A stretch of DNA of 64,000 nucleotides from CAZUGA01 sp964619885 (GTDB lineage Bacteria; Pseudomonadota; Gammaproteobacteria; Methylococcales; UBA1147), in NCBI GenBank assembly GCA_964619885.1, contig CAZUGA010000004.1, positions 62,001-126,000 on the forward strand, given 5' to 3'. The notes beneath the pieces are model-generated. The model made no database searches. It was not told the origin of the DNA and worked only from the letters and a program-made list of their open reading frames with translations. The stretch's first letter is position 1. Each line of letters starts with the position of its first letter. Position numbers and translations under genes: made by a program. Below, one piece after another: positions 9,916-18,390 of the stretch.

Positions 9916-10223
9916 TTAATGCTAAAGACTAAATTTGGCCAATTTGATTGCGCGTCGACGTGAATCAGCAATCTTTTTGAGACGATAATTCAATGGTTTT
10001 ACAACCTATCCTATTTCTTTCCTGAATATGAAAGAAAGTTTATTAGCGTCAAACTAATATCTATCAACTTATCGATTGATTGACTCCATTAGGTGTAAAG
10101 ATGGAGGTTTTGGAATAGCGGCTATTCTGAAATTTAACCGCTTTTTCACGAATACGGATTGATTGTAACGTAGGCGATGAGGGTTTAAGATACGGCGCTT
10201 TGCTTTGTAGTTGATGCAAGCGT
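9916..10223. other. Intergenic region damX-hemE
   Basis: About 310 A/T-rich bases with no supported gene. It presumably carries the hemE promoter; TTGATT and TAAGAT elements near 10157-10190 are spaced too far apart to call. No terminator with a T-run is visible after damX. Confidence 0.5.
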
Positions 10224-11288
10224 ATGGCCATATTAGAAAATGATTGTTTTTTACGCGCAATTCAGCGCTTGCCTGTATCCCGAACTCCAGTTTGGATGAT
10301 GCGGCAGGCGGGTCGATACTTACCAGAATATCGCAAGATCAGAGAGAAAGCGGGTAGTTTTCTAGATCTATGCACAAACCCAGAGTTGGCTTGCGAGGTT
10401 ACAATGCAACCGTTGGAGCGTTTTCGGTTTGATGCGGCTATTTTATTTTCAGATATTTTAACAATTCCGGATGCGATGGGTCTCGGTTTGGACTTTGTCG
10501 AAGGGGAGGGACCCATATTGGCCCACCCGGTTCGAACCCTAGCGGATATTGATCGACTACCTATTCCCGATCCAGAAGCTGATTTGTCTTATGTAATGGA
10601 TGCAGTACGTCTTATTAGACGAACTCTTGACGGTAAGGTACCCCTGATAGGTTTTTCTGGTAGTCCGTGGACTTTAGCCACGTACATGGTCGAAGGTGGT
10701 GCGAGTAAGCATTTTAGGTGGATCAAAACGCTGATGTATCAGCACCCGGGCGCGATGCATCAAATGTTGGCTAAATTGTCCGAGTCGGTGGCTTTGTATC
10801 TAAGTGCTCAAGTCGCGGCCGGCGCTCAAGCTGTCATGTTATTTGATACTTGGGGCGGAATATTGTCGACCGCAGAATACAATGAGTTTTCATTATCATA
10901 TGCTAAACGAGTGCTAGAGCGACTCAATGCAACGCAGGAACAACCGGTCCCGACAATTTTATTTACCAAAGGAGGAGGCCAATGGTTGGATTCAATGGCC
11001 GGTAGTGGTTATACAGGGCTCGGTCTTGATTGGACTTGCGATATTTCGTTAGCTCGTCGCAGGGTTGGAGATCGCGTTGCCCTGCAGGGGAATATGGACC
11101 CTATCTCCTTGTACGCTTCTGAGTCTGTGATTAGAGATAAAGTGAAAACAATACTCAATCAATATGGCAATGGATCGGGGCATATTTTCAATTTGGGGCA
11201 CGGCATCCTACCCGACGTAAATCCAGACCATGTGCAGGCGATGGTCGAAGCCGTTCATGAATTTAGTCCTGAACTGCACCGCGATTGA
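10224..11288 (+). CDS. hemE: Uroporphyrinogen decarboxylase
   Basis: Cytoplasmic enzyme that removes four carboxyl groups from uroporphyrinogen III to give coproporphyrinogen III in haem synthesis. Seen: 354 residues with the signature RQAGRYLPEYR near the N-terminus (substrate-binding arginines), the second signature GFSGSPWTLATYMVEGG around 145-160, the catalytic-site aspartate in FSDILTIPDAMGLG, and the conserved C-terminal NLGHGILP. Length and motifs match the family closely. No other haem genes are adjacent. The downstream DASS transporter begins about 55 bases later and may be co-transcribed. Confidence 0.97.
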   Translation: MAILENDCFLRAIQRLPVSRTPVWMMRQAGRYLPEYRKIREKAGSFLDLCTNPELACEVTMQPLERFRFDAAILFSDILTIPDAMGLGLDFVEGEGPILAHPVRTLADIDRLPIPDPEADLSYVMDAVRLIRRTLDGKVPLIGFSGSPWTLATYMVEGGASKHFRWIKTLMYQHPGAMHQMLAKLSESVALYLSAQVAAGAQAVMLFDTWGGILSTAEYNEFSLSYAKRVLERLNATQEQPVPTILFTKGGGQWLDSMAGSGYTGLGLDWTCDISLARRRVGDRVALQGNMDPISLYASESVIRDKVKTILNQYGNGSGHIFNLGHGILPDVNPDHVQAMVEAVHEFSPELHRD

Positions 11289-11342
11289 GGAATTTTTTCA
11301 ACCCTTTCTCGATTGCATTTCCGCACAGCGTTACAGCGCAAA

Positions 11343-12809
11343 ATGAAAAAAATCGGTTTGCTTTCGGCGCTTTTATTCCCGGGTTTTATTCTGTTAACAA
11401 CAGAATTGGGCGGAGATGTTACTTTGACTCGCATGGCAGCCATAGCAGCCATGATGGCGATTCTGTGGATTACCGAGGCGATCCCGTTGGCTGCCACCGC
11501 ATTAATTCCACTGGTAATATACCCATTGCTTGGGATTTCTTCTACCAAATCCGTAGCCTCGCAGTATATGAACTCCACCGTTTTTTTATTGATTGGGGGG
11601 TTTATGATCGCTCTGGCAATGCAGCGTTGGGACCTGCATAGACGCTTAGCTTTAACCGTATTATTGATATTGGGCGGACAGCCGGTTCGACTTATGCTTG
11701 GATTCATATTGGCGACTGCGGGACTTTCCATGTGGATTTCCAATACTGCGACAACTCTGCTCATGCTGCCTATAGCTTTAGCAATATTGGCACGCTATGA
11801 ATCGGATCTGTCGTTTTCGCAGATGCGTCGCTTTTCATTAGGGTTGTTGTTGGCAATCGCATACTCGGCATCAATCGGTGGAATGATGACGCCTATTGGG
11901 ACAGCGCCGAACCTTGTATTAATCCGATTGTTGGAGATGAGTGGTCAATCGAGCGTAAACATTGGATTTGCCGAATGGATTATGATGTCTGTTCCGGTGG
12001 GCATCTGCATGCTACTCGCGACTAGTCTATTTTTGGGCTGGCGTTTTTTCAAAGAATTACCCGGTTCCGTGGATGATAGAACCATCTTATCGGATGAAAA
12101 ACAAAAGCTTGGGACAGTGTCTTACGAAGAGAAGGTTGTTCTTTTAGTTTTCGTAGTAACGGCTTGCCTGTGGATCAGCCGCAAAGGATTAACTATTGGG
12201 GCCTTTTCCCTGCCGGGGTGGCAGAGTTTGATCATGGATGCCACTCTGGTTGATGACGGTACCGTTGCCATTGCGATGTCCTTATTGTTATTTGTTATCC
12301 CGGCACGTTCTTCGGATAAAAAGCAAGATTTTATTCTCAATGAACAAGTATTCAAACAGCTGCCCTGGTCCGTTGTTATATTGTTTGGTGGTGGATTTGC
12401 GCTTGCATCCGGTTTTGTCGAAAGCGGGTTATCTTCCTATCTGGCATCACAGTTGGGAGGTCTGGAAGAAATTGGGAAATTTAAAATGATAGCGCTAGTC
12501 GCTACTGGAATGACATTTCTAACCGAACTTACGTCTAATACAGCAACGACACAGTTGGTTTTACCAATCCTTCAGTCGGTTGCAAACGCTATGGATATTG
12601 CTCCACTATGGTTGATGTTGCCGGCTACTCTTTCTGCTTCGTGTGCATTCATGCTTCCCGTGGCTACGCCACCCAATGCAATTATCTTTGGCAGTGGGAG
12701 GTTGCATGTTGTTGATATGGTTAAAGCAGGATTGGTACTTAATCTGATTGGAATTTTCGTTATTGTAGTGGTCTTAGGTAATGTACTGCCTTCGCTGTTT
12801 AGGATTTGA
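11343..12809 (+). CDS. DASS-family (SLC13) sodium:anion symporter
   Basis: Inner-membrane symporter of the divalent anion:sodium family, which takes up C4-dicarboxylates, citrate or sulfate. Seen: 488 residues, about a dozen membrane segments, and the two family-defining SNTATT motifs (about 133-138 and 397-402), each followed by hydrophobic Leu-Pro strings, forming the sodium and carboxylate sites. ITEAIPLAATAL near the N-terminus is also typical. The ATG at 11343 is preferred to an upstream TTG at 11313, which has no advantage. The substrate cannot be fixed; the SNT motifs fit carboxylate transporters such as CitT/SdcS better than sulfate carriers. Confidence 0.9.
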   Translation: MKKIGLLSALLFPGFILLTTELGGDVTLTRMAAIAAMMAILWITEAIPLAATALIPLVIYPLLGISSTKSVASQYMNSTVFLLIGGFMIALAMQRWDLHRRLALTVLLILGGQPVRLMLGFILATAGLSMWISNTATTLLMLPIALAILARYESDLSFSQMRRFSLGLLLAIAYSASIGGMMTPIGTAPNLVLIRLLEMSGQSSVNIGFAEWIMMSVPVGICMLLATSLFLGWRFFKELPGSVDDRTILSDEKQKLGTVSYEEKVVLLVFVVTACLWISRKGLTIGAFSLPGWQSLIMDATLVDDGTVAIAMSLLLFVIPARSSDKKQDFILNEQVFKQLPWSVVILFGGGFALASGFVESGLSSYLASQLGGLEEIGKFKMIALVATGMTFLTELTSNTATTQLVLPILQSVANAMDIAPLWLMLPATLSASCAFMLPVATPPNAIIFGSGRLHVVDMVKAGLVLNLIGIFVIVVVLGNVLPSLFRI

Positions 12810-12855
12810 CAAGTTTCTACTATTTATTCGAATTTTATTGACGAGTTTCGTTTGT

Positions 12856-12874
12856 ACGGATGAAAGCAATCCGT
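12856..12874 (+). terminator. Possible weak terminator after the DASS transporter
   Basis: Inverted repeat ACGGAT/ATCCGT with a seven-base loop, followed by GTTT and then an A-run. The U-tract is poor, so termination is uncertain. Confidence 0.3.
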
Positions 12875-12964
12875 GTTTAAAAAGGTCTAAAAAAAAATAT
12901 CTCAGCGAAAAAACAAAGTTCGTTATTGATTGATTCGTGGTTGAAGTTATCCAAGGGGTTAAAT

Positions 12965-14086
12965 ATGAGTGTAGAAACCGGCGTGTTACAGCGTTATTCG
13001 GAGGGTGCTAAAGTTGCACAGGATTCTTTATGTTGCGCTGTAGAGTATGACAACAATTTGTTACGAATCTTACCAGATGAAATTATAGAAAAAGATTATG
13101 GTTGCGGCGACCCTTCACGCTTTGTCCGGGAAGGTGATGTTGTGTTGGATTTGGGTTCCGGCTCGGGCAAAATTTGTTATATTGCGGCGCAACTTGTAGG
13201 CGAAAGCGGCAGCGTCATTGGTGTTGATATGAACGATGATATGCTTCAACTAGCACGCAGGTATCAACCGGAGATGGCAGAAAAATTGGGTGGCGACCGG
13301 GTTAAATTCTTAAAAGCGTATATTCAAGATTTGGCGTTAGATTTGGACGCATCGGATCGATATCTTGCTGAATCACCGATTTCAAACTCAATAGATTTGC
13401 ATGAATATAAAACCTGGCAATCAGAGCAGCGGCATAATTTTCCGCTTATTGGGGACAATTCCGTAGATTTGGTTGTGTCCAATTGCGTCCTTAATTTGGT
13501 CAGAGATAACGATAAGCAACAATTACTAAGAGAAATATTTCGCGTGACAAAGCCTGGTGGGCGAGTCGCCATTTCGGATATTGTGAGTGATGAAATCGTA
13601 CCGGTGCATCTAAAAGAAGACCCCACGCTTTGGAGTGGTTGTGTTTCAGGTGCGCTGTACGAAAGCGATTTTGTACAAGCATTTGTTGATGTGGGATTTC
13701 AAGCTGTGGCATTGGAAAAGTGGGAGTCAGAGCCGTGGCAGAATGTTGAAGGGATCGAGTTTAGATCGGTAACAATCACCGCTATCAAACCAGAATCATC
13801 AGAATGTTTGGACAAGGGACACGCTGTTATCTATCGGGGGCCGTATTCCAAAGTTTACGATGACGACGGCCATTTTTTTGCCAGGGGTGAAAGAATTGCC
13901 GTGTGTGAGAGAACATTCAGATTGTTAACTGACGGTCCCTATATTAATGATTTTGTGGGCGTTACTCCTGCAGTATTGGGACCGGGGTCTGATGTTTGTA
14001 TGCCAGCTGGAAAACGGCGTCCTGCCAGCGAAACCAAAGGTGCTGTGCATGTCGGAAAAAATACAGGTTCGTCGTGTTGCTCTTAA
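12965..14086 (+). CDS. arsM: Arsenite S-adenosylmethionine methyltransferase-like protein (ArsM type with C-terminal extension)
   Basis: Likely methylates As(III) with S-adenosylmethionine in the cytoplasm. Seen: SAM motif LDLGSGSGKICYIAAQLVG (61-79) and cysteines at 71, 174 (SNCVLNL) and 226 (SGCVSGAL), which match the three catalytic cysteines of characterised ArsM (72, 174, 224); Cys47 in YGCGDP fits a fourth conserved position. About 80 residues follow the methyltransferase core, including YRGPYSKVYDDDGH and RGERIAVC, ending in a Cys pair near the C-terminus (SSCCS). This extended form is the one linked to arsenosugar synthesis. The start at 12965 has AAGGGG six bases upstream. It overlaps the next gene by 38 bases. 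No arsS-like radical SAM gene is present here. Confidence 0.82.
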   Translation: MSVETGVLQRYSEGAKVAQDSLCCAVEYDNNLLRILPDEIIEKDYGCGDPSRFVREGDVVLDLGSGSGKICYIAAQLVGESGSVIGVDMNDDMLQLARRYQPEMAEKLGGDRVKFLKAYIQDLALDLDASDRYLAESPISNSIDLHEYKTWQSEQRHNFPLIGDNSVDLVVSNCVLNLVRDNDKQQLLREIFRVTKPGGRVAISDIVSDEIVPVHLKEDPTLWSGCVSGALYESDFVQAFVDVGFQAVALEKWESEPWQNVEGIEFRSVTITAIKPESSECLDKGHAVIYRGPYSKVYDDDGHFFARGERIAVCERTFRLLTDGPYINDFVGVTPAVLGPGSDVCMPAGKRRPASETKGAVHVGKNTGSSCCS

Positions 14087-14765
14087 CAATTTTGATTTAG
14101 TGGCAAGCAAAACGGCGGAATTCACAGAGTTCCGTAGCGATACCCGTGGTGCGTTATTAATATTTGCAAAAGCGCCAATAGCGGGACAGGTTAAAACCCG
14201 ATTGATTGCCGAATTGGGACCAACCGGAGCGATGAATATTTATCTTAGCTTATTGCAGCGTACGCTATGCCTTGCGCAATCATTCCGTAATTATCCGACC
14301 CAATTGTGGTGTAGTCCAAATGCTAGCCATGTAGTTTTCGAGCAATGTTCTCACGAGTTTGAGGTTAGTCTGCACAATCAATATGGCCAGGATCTGGGCC
14401 AACGAATGGACAATGCAATCCAGCATGTATTACAAAATCGTGATTTTGCATTGTTAATTGGTTGTGATTGTCCGGTATTAAAGCTGGATGATCTGGTGGC
14501 ATCTGTCCACGCGTTAGAGCGCGGTTTTGATTGCGTGTTGGGTCCAGCAGAAGATGGCGGTTACGTTCTGATAGGGTTAAGGAGACCTGAGCCAGGAATT
14601 TTCAATGGAATAGATTGGGGAAGCGATCGTGTCTATCATCAAACCCGTTCGAGTTTGGAACGCTTAGGCCTATCTTATTTTGAATTGCCCATGCGCTGGG
14701 ATTTGGATCGTCCCGATGATTTGGCGCGTTATCGCCATTTGCCCGATTTCAAGGCTGGTAATTGA
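14049..14765 (+). CDS. TIGR04282-type glycosyltransferase, arsenosugar-associated
   Basis: Member of the GT-A-like family often called rSAM/selenodomain-associated transferase 1, which occurs beside arsM/arsS in arsenosugar loci. Seen: LLIFAKAPIAGQVKTRL near residue 35, the glycine/aspartate string IGCDCPVL (nucleotide-sugar metal site analogue DCP), GPAEDGGYVLIGLR and the C-terminal WDLDRPDDLARY. The start ATG at 14049 lies inside arsM and has AAAGG eight bases upstream; GTG at 14100 is a weaker choice. The overlap with arsM strongly suggests coupled expression and a joint pathway. The actual acceptor is unknown. Confidence 0.8.
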   Translation: MSEKIQVRRVALNNFDLVASKTAEFTEFRSDTRGALLIFAKAPIAGQVKTRLIAELGPTGAMNIYLSLLQRTLCLAQSFRNYPTQLWCSPNASHVVFEQCSHEFEVSLHNQYGQDLGQRMDNAIQHVLQNRDFALLIGCDCPVLKLDDLVASVHALERGFDCVLGPAEDGGYVLIGLRRPEPGIFNGIDWGSDRVYHQTRSSLERLGLSYFELPMRWDLDRPDDLARYRHLPDFKAGN

Positions 14766-14877
14766 GCGTACGGTAGTTATAGACCAATAGGGATCGCAAG
14801 GGTTGGCGCGTTTCGCGTGAAATTCGTTTCCGATCCAGTTAGCATGATTAGCTTCGATAGAAATATTCCGTGTCGAT

Positions 14878-15957
14878 ATGAGTCAAAAAATCACTTTTCC
14901 CCGCGGAACCCAGCTTCTTCTAATATTGGCCAGCTTCGTGATAGTGGTGGCGGGCATGCGCGAAGCCGCTCCCGTGTTAATTCCGCTTTCCTTGGCCATT
15001 TTTATCGCAATAATTTGTTGGCCGCCGCTCTATTGGCTTAAGCGAAGCGGTTTGCCGTCTGGGGCGGCGGTGTTGTTGATCGTTGTCGGCCTGGTAATTG
15101 CCATGTCTGTTCTGGCCGCAATTGTCGGTACTTCCATTGATGGTTTTGTGCGAAATCTACCAGTATACCAAGCACGATTGACGCGGGAGATGGCGGAAAT
15201 GTTTGAATGGATCGAGAGCCACGGCGTGCATGTATCCGAAGCGGTACTCATCAACTATCTAGATCCAGGAAAGTTGATGGGGCTTGTCGCTAATACCATC
15301 TCTAAGTTCGGTAGCGTATTTACCAACGCACTGATGATACTGTTCACAGTTGTCTTTATATTTTTTGAAGCCTTTGTATTGCCAACGAAAATGAAGATTG
15401 CTTTCGGTAACGACATTGCCGCGGCTCATTTCGACCATTTTGTCGAGAGTGTGAGGCGTTATCTGGGGATAAAAAGTGCGACCAGCGCTGTGACTGGTGT
15501 CGCGGTAACCATATTACTGAGTTACCTTAACGTGGATTTCCCTATTTTATGGGGTGTAATCGCTTTTTTGTTGAATTTTATTCCTAACATCGGTTCCATA
15601 ATTGCAGCGATTCCCGCCGTAATGTTGGCCTCGGTACAATTGGGCATGGCAACGGCGGCCTACGCGGGATTGGGCTATATGATCATCAATATCAGTATTG
15701 GAAGCATTATTGAGCCGCGCATGATGGGGCGTGGGTTAGGATTGTCTCCGTTGGTGGTGTTTTTATCATTAATTTTTTGGGGATGGGTGTTTGGTCCGAC
15801 CGGTATGTTCCTTTCGGTGCCGTTTACGATGATATTTAAAATTGCGTTGGAAAATAGCGAATCGACCCGCTGGATTGCGGTGCTTTTAGGTGGAGATCCG
15901 GTGGAAATCGAAGAGACCGATAGGGCTTTGATCCAATTGGAAGAAGGCGACATTTAA
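14878..15957 (+). CDS. AI-2E/PerM family membrane transporter
   Basis: Polytopic inner-membrane protein of the AI-2E transporter-like family (YdiK, PerM, TqsA). Seen: 359 residues; three N-terminal membrane segments, a central less hydrophobic region (about 85-150), then further segments with the family strings NFIPNIGSIIAAIPA (around 237-251), EPRMMGRGLGLSPL and FWGWVFGPTGMFLSVP. Members have been proposed as autoinducer-2 exporters or ion antiporters; which activity applies here cannot be told. It stands alone, convergent with minCDE. Confidence 0.88.
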   Translation: MSQKITFPRGTQLLLILASFVIVVAGMREAAPVLIPLSLAIFIAIICWPPLYWLKRSGLPSGAAVLLIVVGLVIAMSVLAAIVGTSIDGFVRNLPVYQARLTREMAEMFEWIESHGVHVSEAVLINYLDPGKLMGLVANTISKFGSVFTNALMILFTVVFIFFEAFVLPTKMKIAFGNDIAAAHFDHFVESVRRYLGIKSATSAVTGVAVTILLSYLNVDFPILWGVIAFLLNFIPNIGSIIAAIPAVMLASVQLGMATAAYAGLGYMIINISIGSIIEPRMMGRGLGLSPLVVFLSLIFWGWVFGPTGMFLSVPFTMIFKIALENSESTRWIAVLLGGDPVEIEETDRALIQLEEGDI

Positions 15958-16029
15958 TAGACATGAGAATTTACTGCTCTCAATGATCGCCACTGAGCTG
16001 AAATTAGCGATAAATCTCACTGCCTGATA

Positions 16030-16050
16030 CCCGCCGTAGGGCTCGGCGGG
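16030..16050. terminator. GC-rich hairpin between convergent genes
   Basis: Perfect seven-base inverted repeat CCCGCCG/CGGCGGG with a seven-base loop, lying between the convergent AI-2E-family gene and minE. Neither side has a T-run, so it is only a possible terminator or transcript-end stabiliser. Confidence 0.35.
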
Positions 16051-16063
16051 ATTAAGATAGCAA

Positions 16064-16348
16064 TTAATTTCGTCTGGCCGTTTTTCTGGGTTTGTCCTCT
16101 TCTTCCGGTAATACGATGTTCAATTCCAACACTTCGTGCTGATCGTCTTGTTCAACATTGACCGTAATGGCATCTTGGTCGACATTTATATATTTGCGAA
16201 TAACCTCCAATAATTCCTTCTGCATCATTGGCAGATAAGAGGGTTTGTTGCGTTCGGAGCGTTCGTGTGCCACCAAAATTTGCAAGCGCTCCTTTGCGAC
16301 TGCTGCGGTATTTGGGCGCGAAATTCTAAAATAATCCAGAAGACTCAT
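16064..16348 (-). CDS. minE: Cell division topological specificity factor MinE
   Basis: Stimulates MinD ATPase and drives pole-to-pole oscillation of MinCD so that FtsZ rings form at midcell. Seen: 94 residues starting MSLLDYF (membrane-targeting sequence), an amphipathic MinD-contact helix containing AKERLQILVAHER (about 18-30), and the C-terminal topological specificity domain with LLEVIRKYI. The tail is rich in acidic then basic residues. It begins three bases after minD, in the usual C-D-E order. Confidence 0.97.
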   Translation of the reverse strand: MSLLDYFRISRPNTAAVAKERLQILVAHERSERNKPSYLPMMQKELLEVIRKYINVDQDAITVNVEQDDQHEVLELNIVLPEEEDKPRKTARRN

Positions 16349-16351
16349 TGT

Positions 16352-17161
16352 TTAACCTCCAAATAACCGTCCGAACAGTCCTTTCTTTTCAATCTCGATG
16401 AAGCGATGTGGGAGCTCGTCTCCGAGATAGCGGGACACGATGTCCATATACGCTTTTCCGGCGTCGCTGTCTTCGTCCATGATGATCGGTGTGCCAGAAT
16501 TTGATGCGTTCAAAACTGATTTGGATTCCGGTATCACGCCTAATAAATTCAGGGATAGAATCTCTTGAACGTCGTCGACGCTAAGCATATCGCCAATTTT
16601 TACGCGCTCGGGTGCGTAGCGGGTCAATAACAAGTGCTCTGATATGGGTTCTTCACCGTTTTCGGCGCGGCGCGACTTACTCGATAAGATACCCAACATC
16701 CGATCGGAATCCCGTACCGACGAAATTTCCGGGTTAGTCACAACAACGGCGTCGTCGGCAAAATACATTGCTAGTGTTGCACCACGTTCTATACCTGCCG
16801 GTGAGTCACATACGATAAAGTCAAAATCTTGTGCCAGTTCGTCTAATACTCGGCCAACGCCATCCTCGGTCAATGCGTCTTTGTCTCGAGTTTGTGAAGC
16901 TGGAAGAATACTTAAATCTTCACACCTTTTATCGCGAATCAGGGCTTGATTTATCTTCGCTTCATTATTTATTACGTTGACAAAGTCGTATACGACGCGC
17001 CGTTCGCATCCCATCAATAAATCCAGATTCCGTAGTCCGACGTCAAAATCTATAACGACCGTCCGATGCCCTTTAAGAGCCAGTCCCATGGCAAGTGACG
17101 CGGCGGTGGTGGTTTTCCCCACGCCGCCTTTACCTGATGTTACAACAATGGTTCTTGCCAA
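16352..17161 (-). CDS. minD: Septum site-determining ATPase MinD
   Basis: Membrane-cycling ParA-family ATPase that recruits MinC to the membrane. Seen: 269 residues; deviant Walker A GKGGVGKTT at about 10-18, switch region VVIDFDVGLRNLD, CDSPAGIE, and a C-terminal amphipathic helix KKGLFGRLFGG that targets the membrane. The start codon is TTG at 17161; GGGAGGAT eight bases upstream supports it. E. coli MinD begins MARIIVVTSGKGG, the same register. Confidence 0.98.
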   Translation of the reverse strand: MARTIVVTSGKGGVGKTTTAASLAMGLALKGHRTVVIDFDVGLRNLDLLMGCERRVVYDFVNVINNEAKINQALIRDKRCEDLSILPASQTRDKDALTEDGVGRVLDELAQDFDFIVCDSPAGIERGATLAMYFADDAVVVTNPEISSVRDSDRMLGILSSKSRRAENGEEPISEHLLLTRYAPERVKIGDMLSVDDVQEILSLNLLGVIPESKSVLNASNSGTPIIMDEDSDAGKAYMDIVSRYLGDELPHRFIEIEKKGLFGRLFGG

Positions 17162-17204
17162 AATGATATCCTCCCAATGTGGATGGAATACGATTAGATT
17201 GATT

Positions 17205-17954
17205 TCAAAGTTCTTCGATCAATAACGAACTATCGCGCAAACGAATCTGCGTAGGTTTACCCCTTAAAGTTTCGTCAATACCTTCACTGATTTGATAATG
17301 ACCAGAAATAGCAATCAATTCGGCTTGCAGGTCCTGGCAGAAAATTCGTGTATCTGTATTGCCTTTAACTCCGGCCAGAGCTCGACCCCTTAATACTCCG
17401 TAGATATGAATGTTGCCGTCAGCCATTACTTCGGCACCTGGACTTACTGCCGCCAATACCACCAGATCATTGTCTACTGCATAGACCCGTTGTCCGGACC
17501 GAACAGGCTGTGTGACCAACAATGCGCTGGATTGACTGGTTAAATCTGATTTGCTGGCTTGTTTAACCGGTTCAGATGCCTTTTTTTGTACAGGTAGTTT
17601 TTCTGCTGTCGAATTAGCCCGTGTATCGGCCAAAAGTGCCAATCCGAACGATTGAGCGGCAGAATTTTGCGCTTCGTCACCACCGCGAATTCCAATGGGC
17701 GTTATGCCAAGCAGTTTAATTCGATCCATCAAGGATTCAAAATCTATAGTTGCCTGGCTCCCCAACTGGCCCATATCTATAACTAAAGGTGCATTTTTGA
17801 AAAACTCTGGGGCTTGTTTTACTTTATGCTGGAGTTGTTCGCTTATAGACTTAGTATCCGTGTCTAACAATGTAAGTACCGGCAGCGTAAATGAGCTGGC
17901 TCTTAGGTCGATCGATGATGATAGACGGGGTTTCGCTTTCGGTTTGACGGACAT
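17205..17954 (-). CDS. minC: Septum site-determining protein MinC
   Basis: Inhibitor of FtsZ polymerisation carried by MinD. Seen: 249 residues with an N-terminal FtsZ-binding domain (about 12-105; PLVIDMGQLG, LLGITPIGIRGG), a Ser/Lys-rich linker (about 115-145) and a C-terminal right-handed beta-helix domain (VRSGQRVYAVDNDLVVLAAVSPGAE split over 150-175; DGNIHIYGVLRGRALAG) which dimerises and binds MinD. First gene of minCDE; 43 bases to minD. Confidence 0.97.
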   Translation of the reverse strand: MSVKPKAKPRLSSSIDLRASSFTLPVLTLLDTDTKSISEQLQHKVKQAPEFFKNAPLVIDMGQLGSQATIDFESLMDRIKLLGITPIGIRGGDEAQNSAAQSFGLALLADTRANSTAEKLPVQKKASEPVKQASKSDLTSQSSALLVTQPVRSGQRVYAVDNDLVVLAAVSPGAEVMADGNIHIYGVLRGRALAGVKGNTDTRIFCQDLQAELIAISGHYQISEGIDETLRGKPTQIRLRDSSLLIEEL

Positions 17955-18390
17955 CCGGTGTGATTTTAAGAAAGCAATGGATAAGTTCAGGGACAGAGCT
18001 GGATTTTAGCATTAGTCTTACTGTAACGTAAACGGGCGGCTCAACGAATCGGCCTGATACCCTGGGAGGAAGTCGATTGCACGCAGTCCCGCGCAATGCT
18101 TTATACTTATCGGCTGTTAGATTTCTTGCGATGGATGTTAACTTGATTGGCCCCAGGGTGATGTATGATCTAATACAGTACATTAATTGGAAGTGTCAAT
18201 AATATTATTCATTTACTGAAATTTATACAGAATTCAATCAAAATGACGCAATAGCTAGGGTTACATTGTTTATCCTAGGCCACGCTTGGAATCTTAAAAT
18301 TGCAGCTTTGATAATACTACAAATTGACGTTGCTTAGACCCCTCCCTGTAGCGGGTAGAGTAATACCAGTCGTTGTTCGGGAGTAGGTTG
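17955..18390. other. Divergent intergenic region minC-GT39
   Basis: About 435 bases between two divergent genes, so it should hold both promoters. No gene is supported. It contains TCAGGGACAGA at 17987-17997, which recurs at 35613-35623. Confidence 0.5.

Noticed and set aside
17851..18183. Minus-strand frame overlapping the minC start
   Set aside because: It covers the 5' end of minC in another frame and shows no protein-like features.
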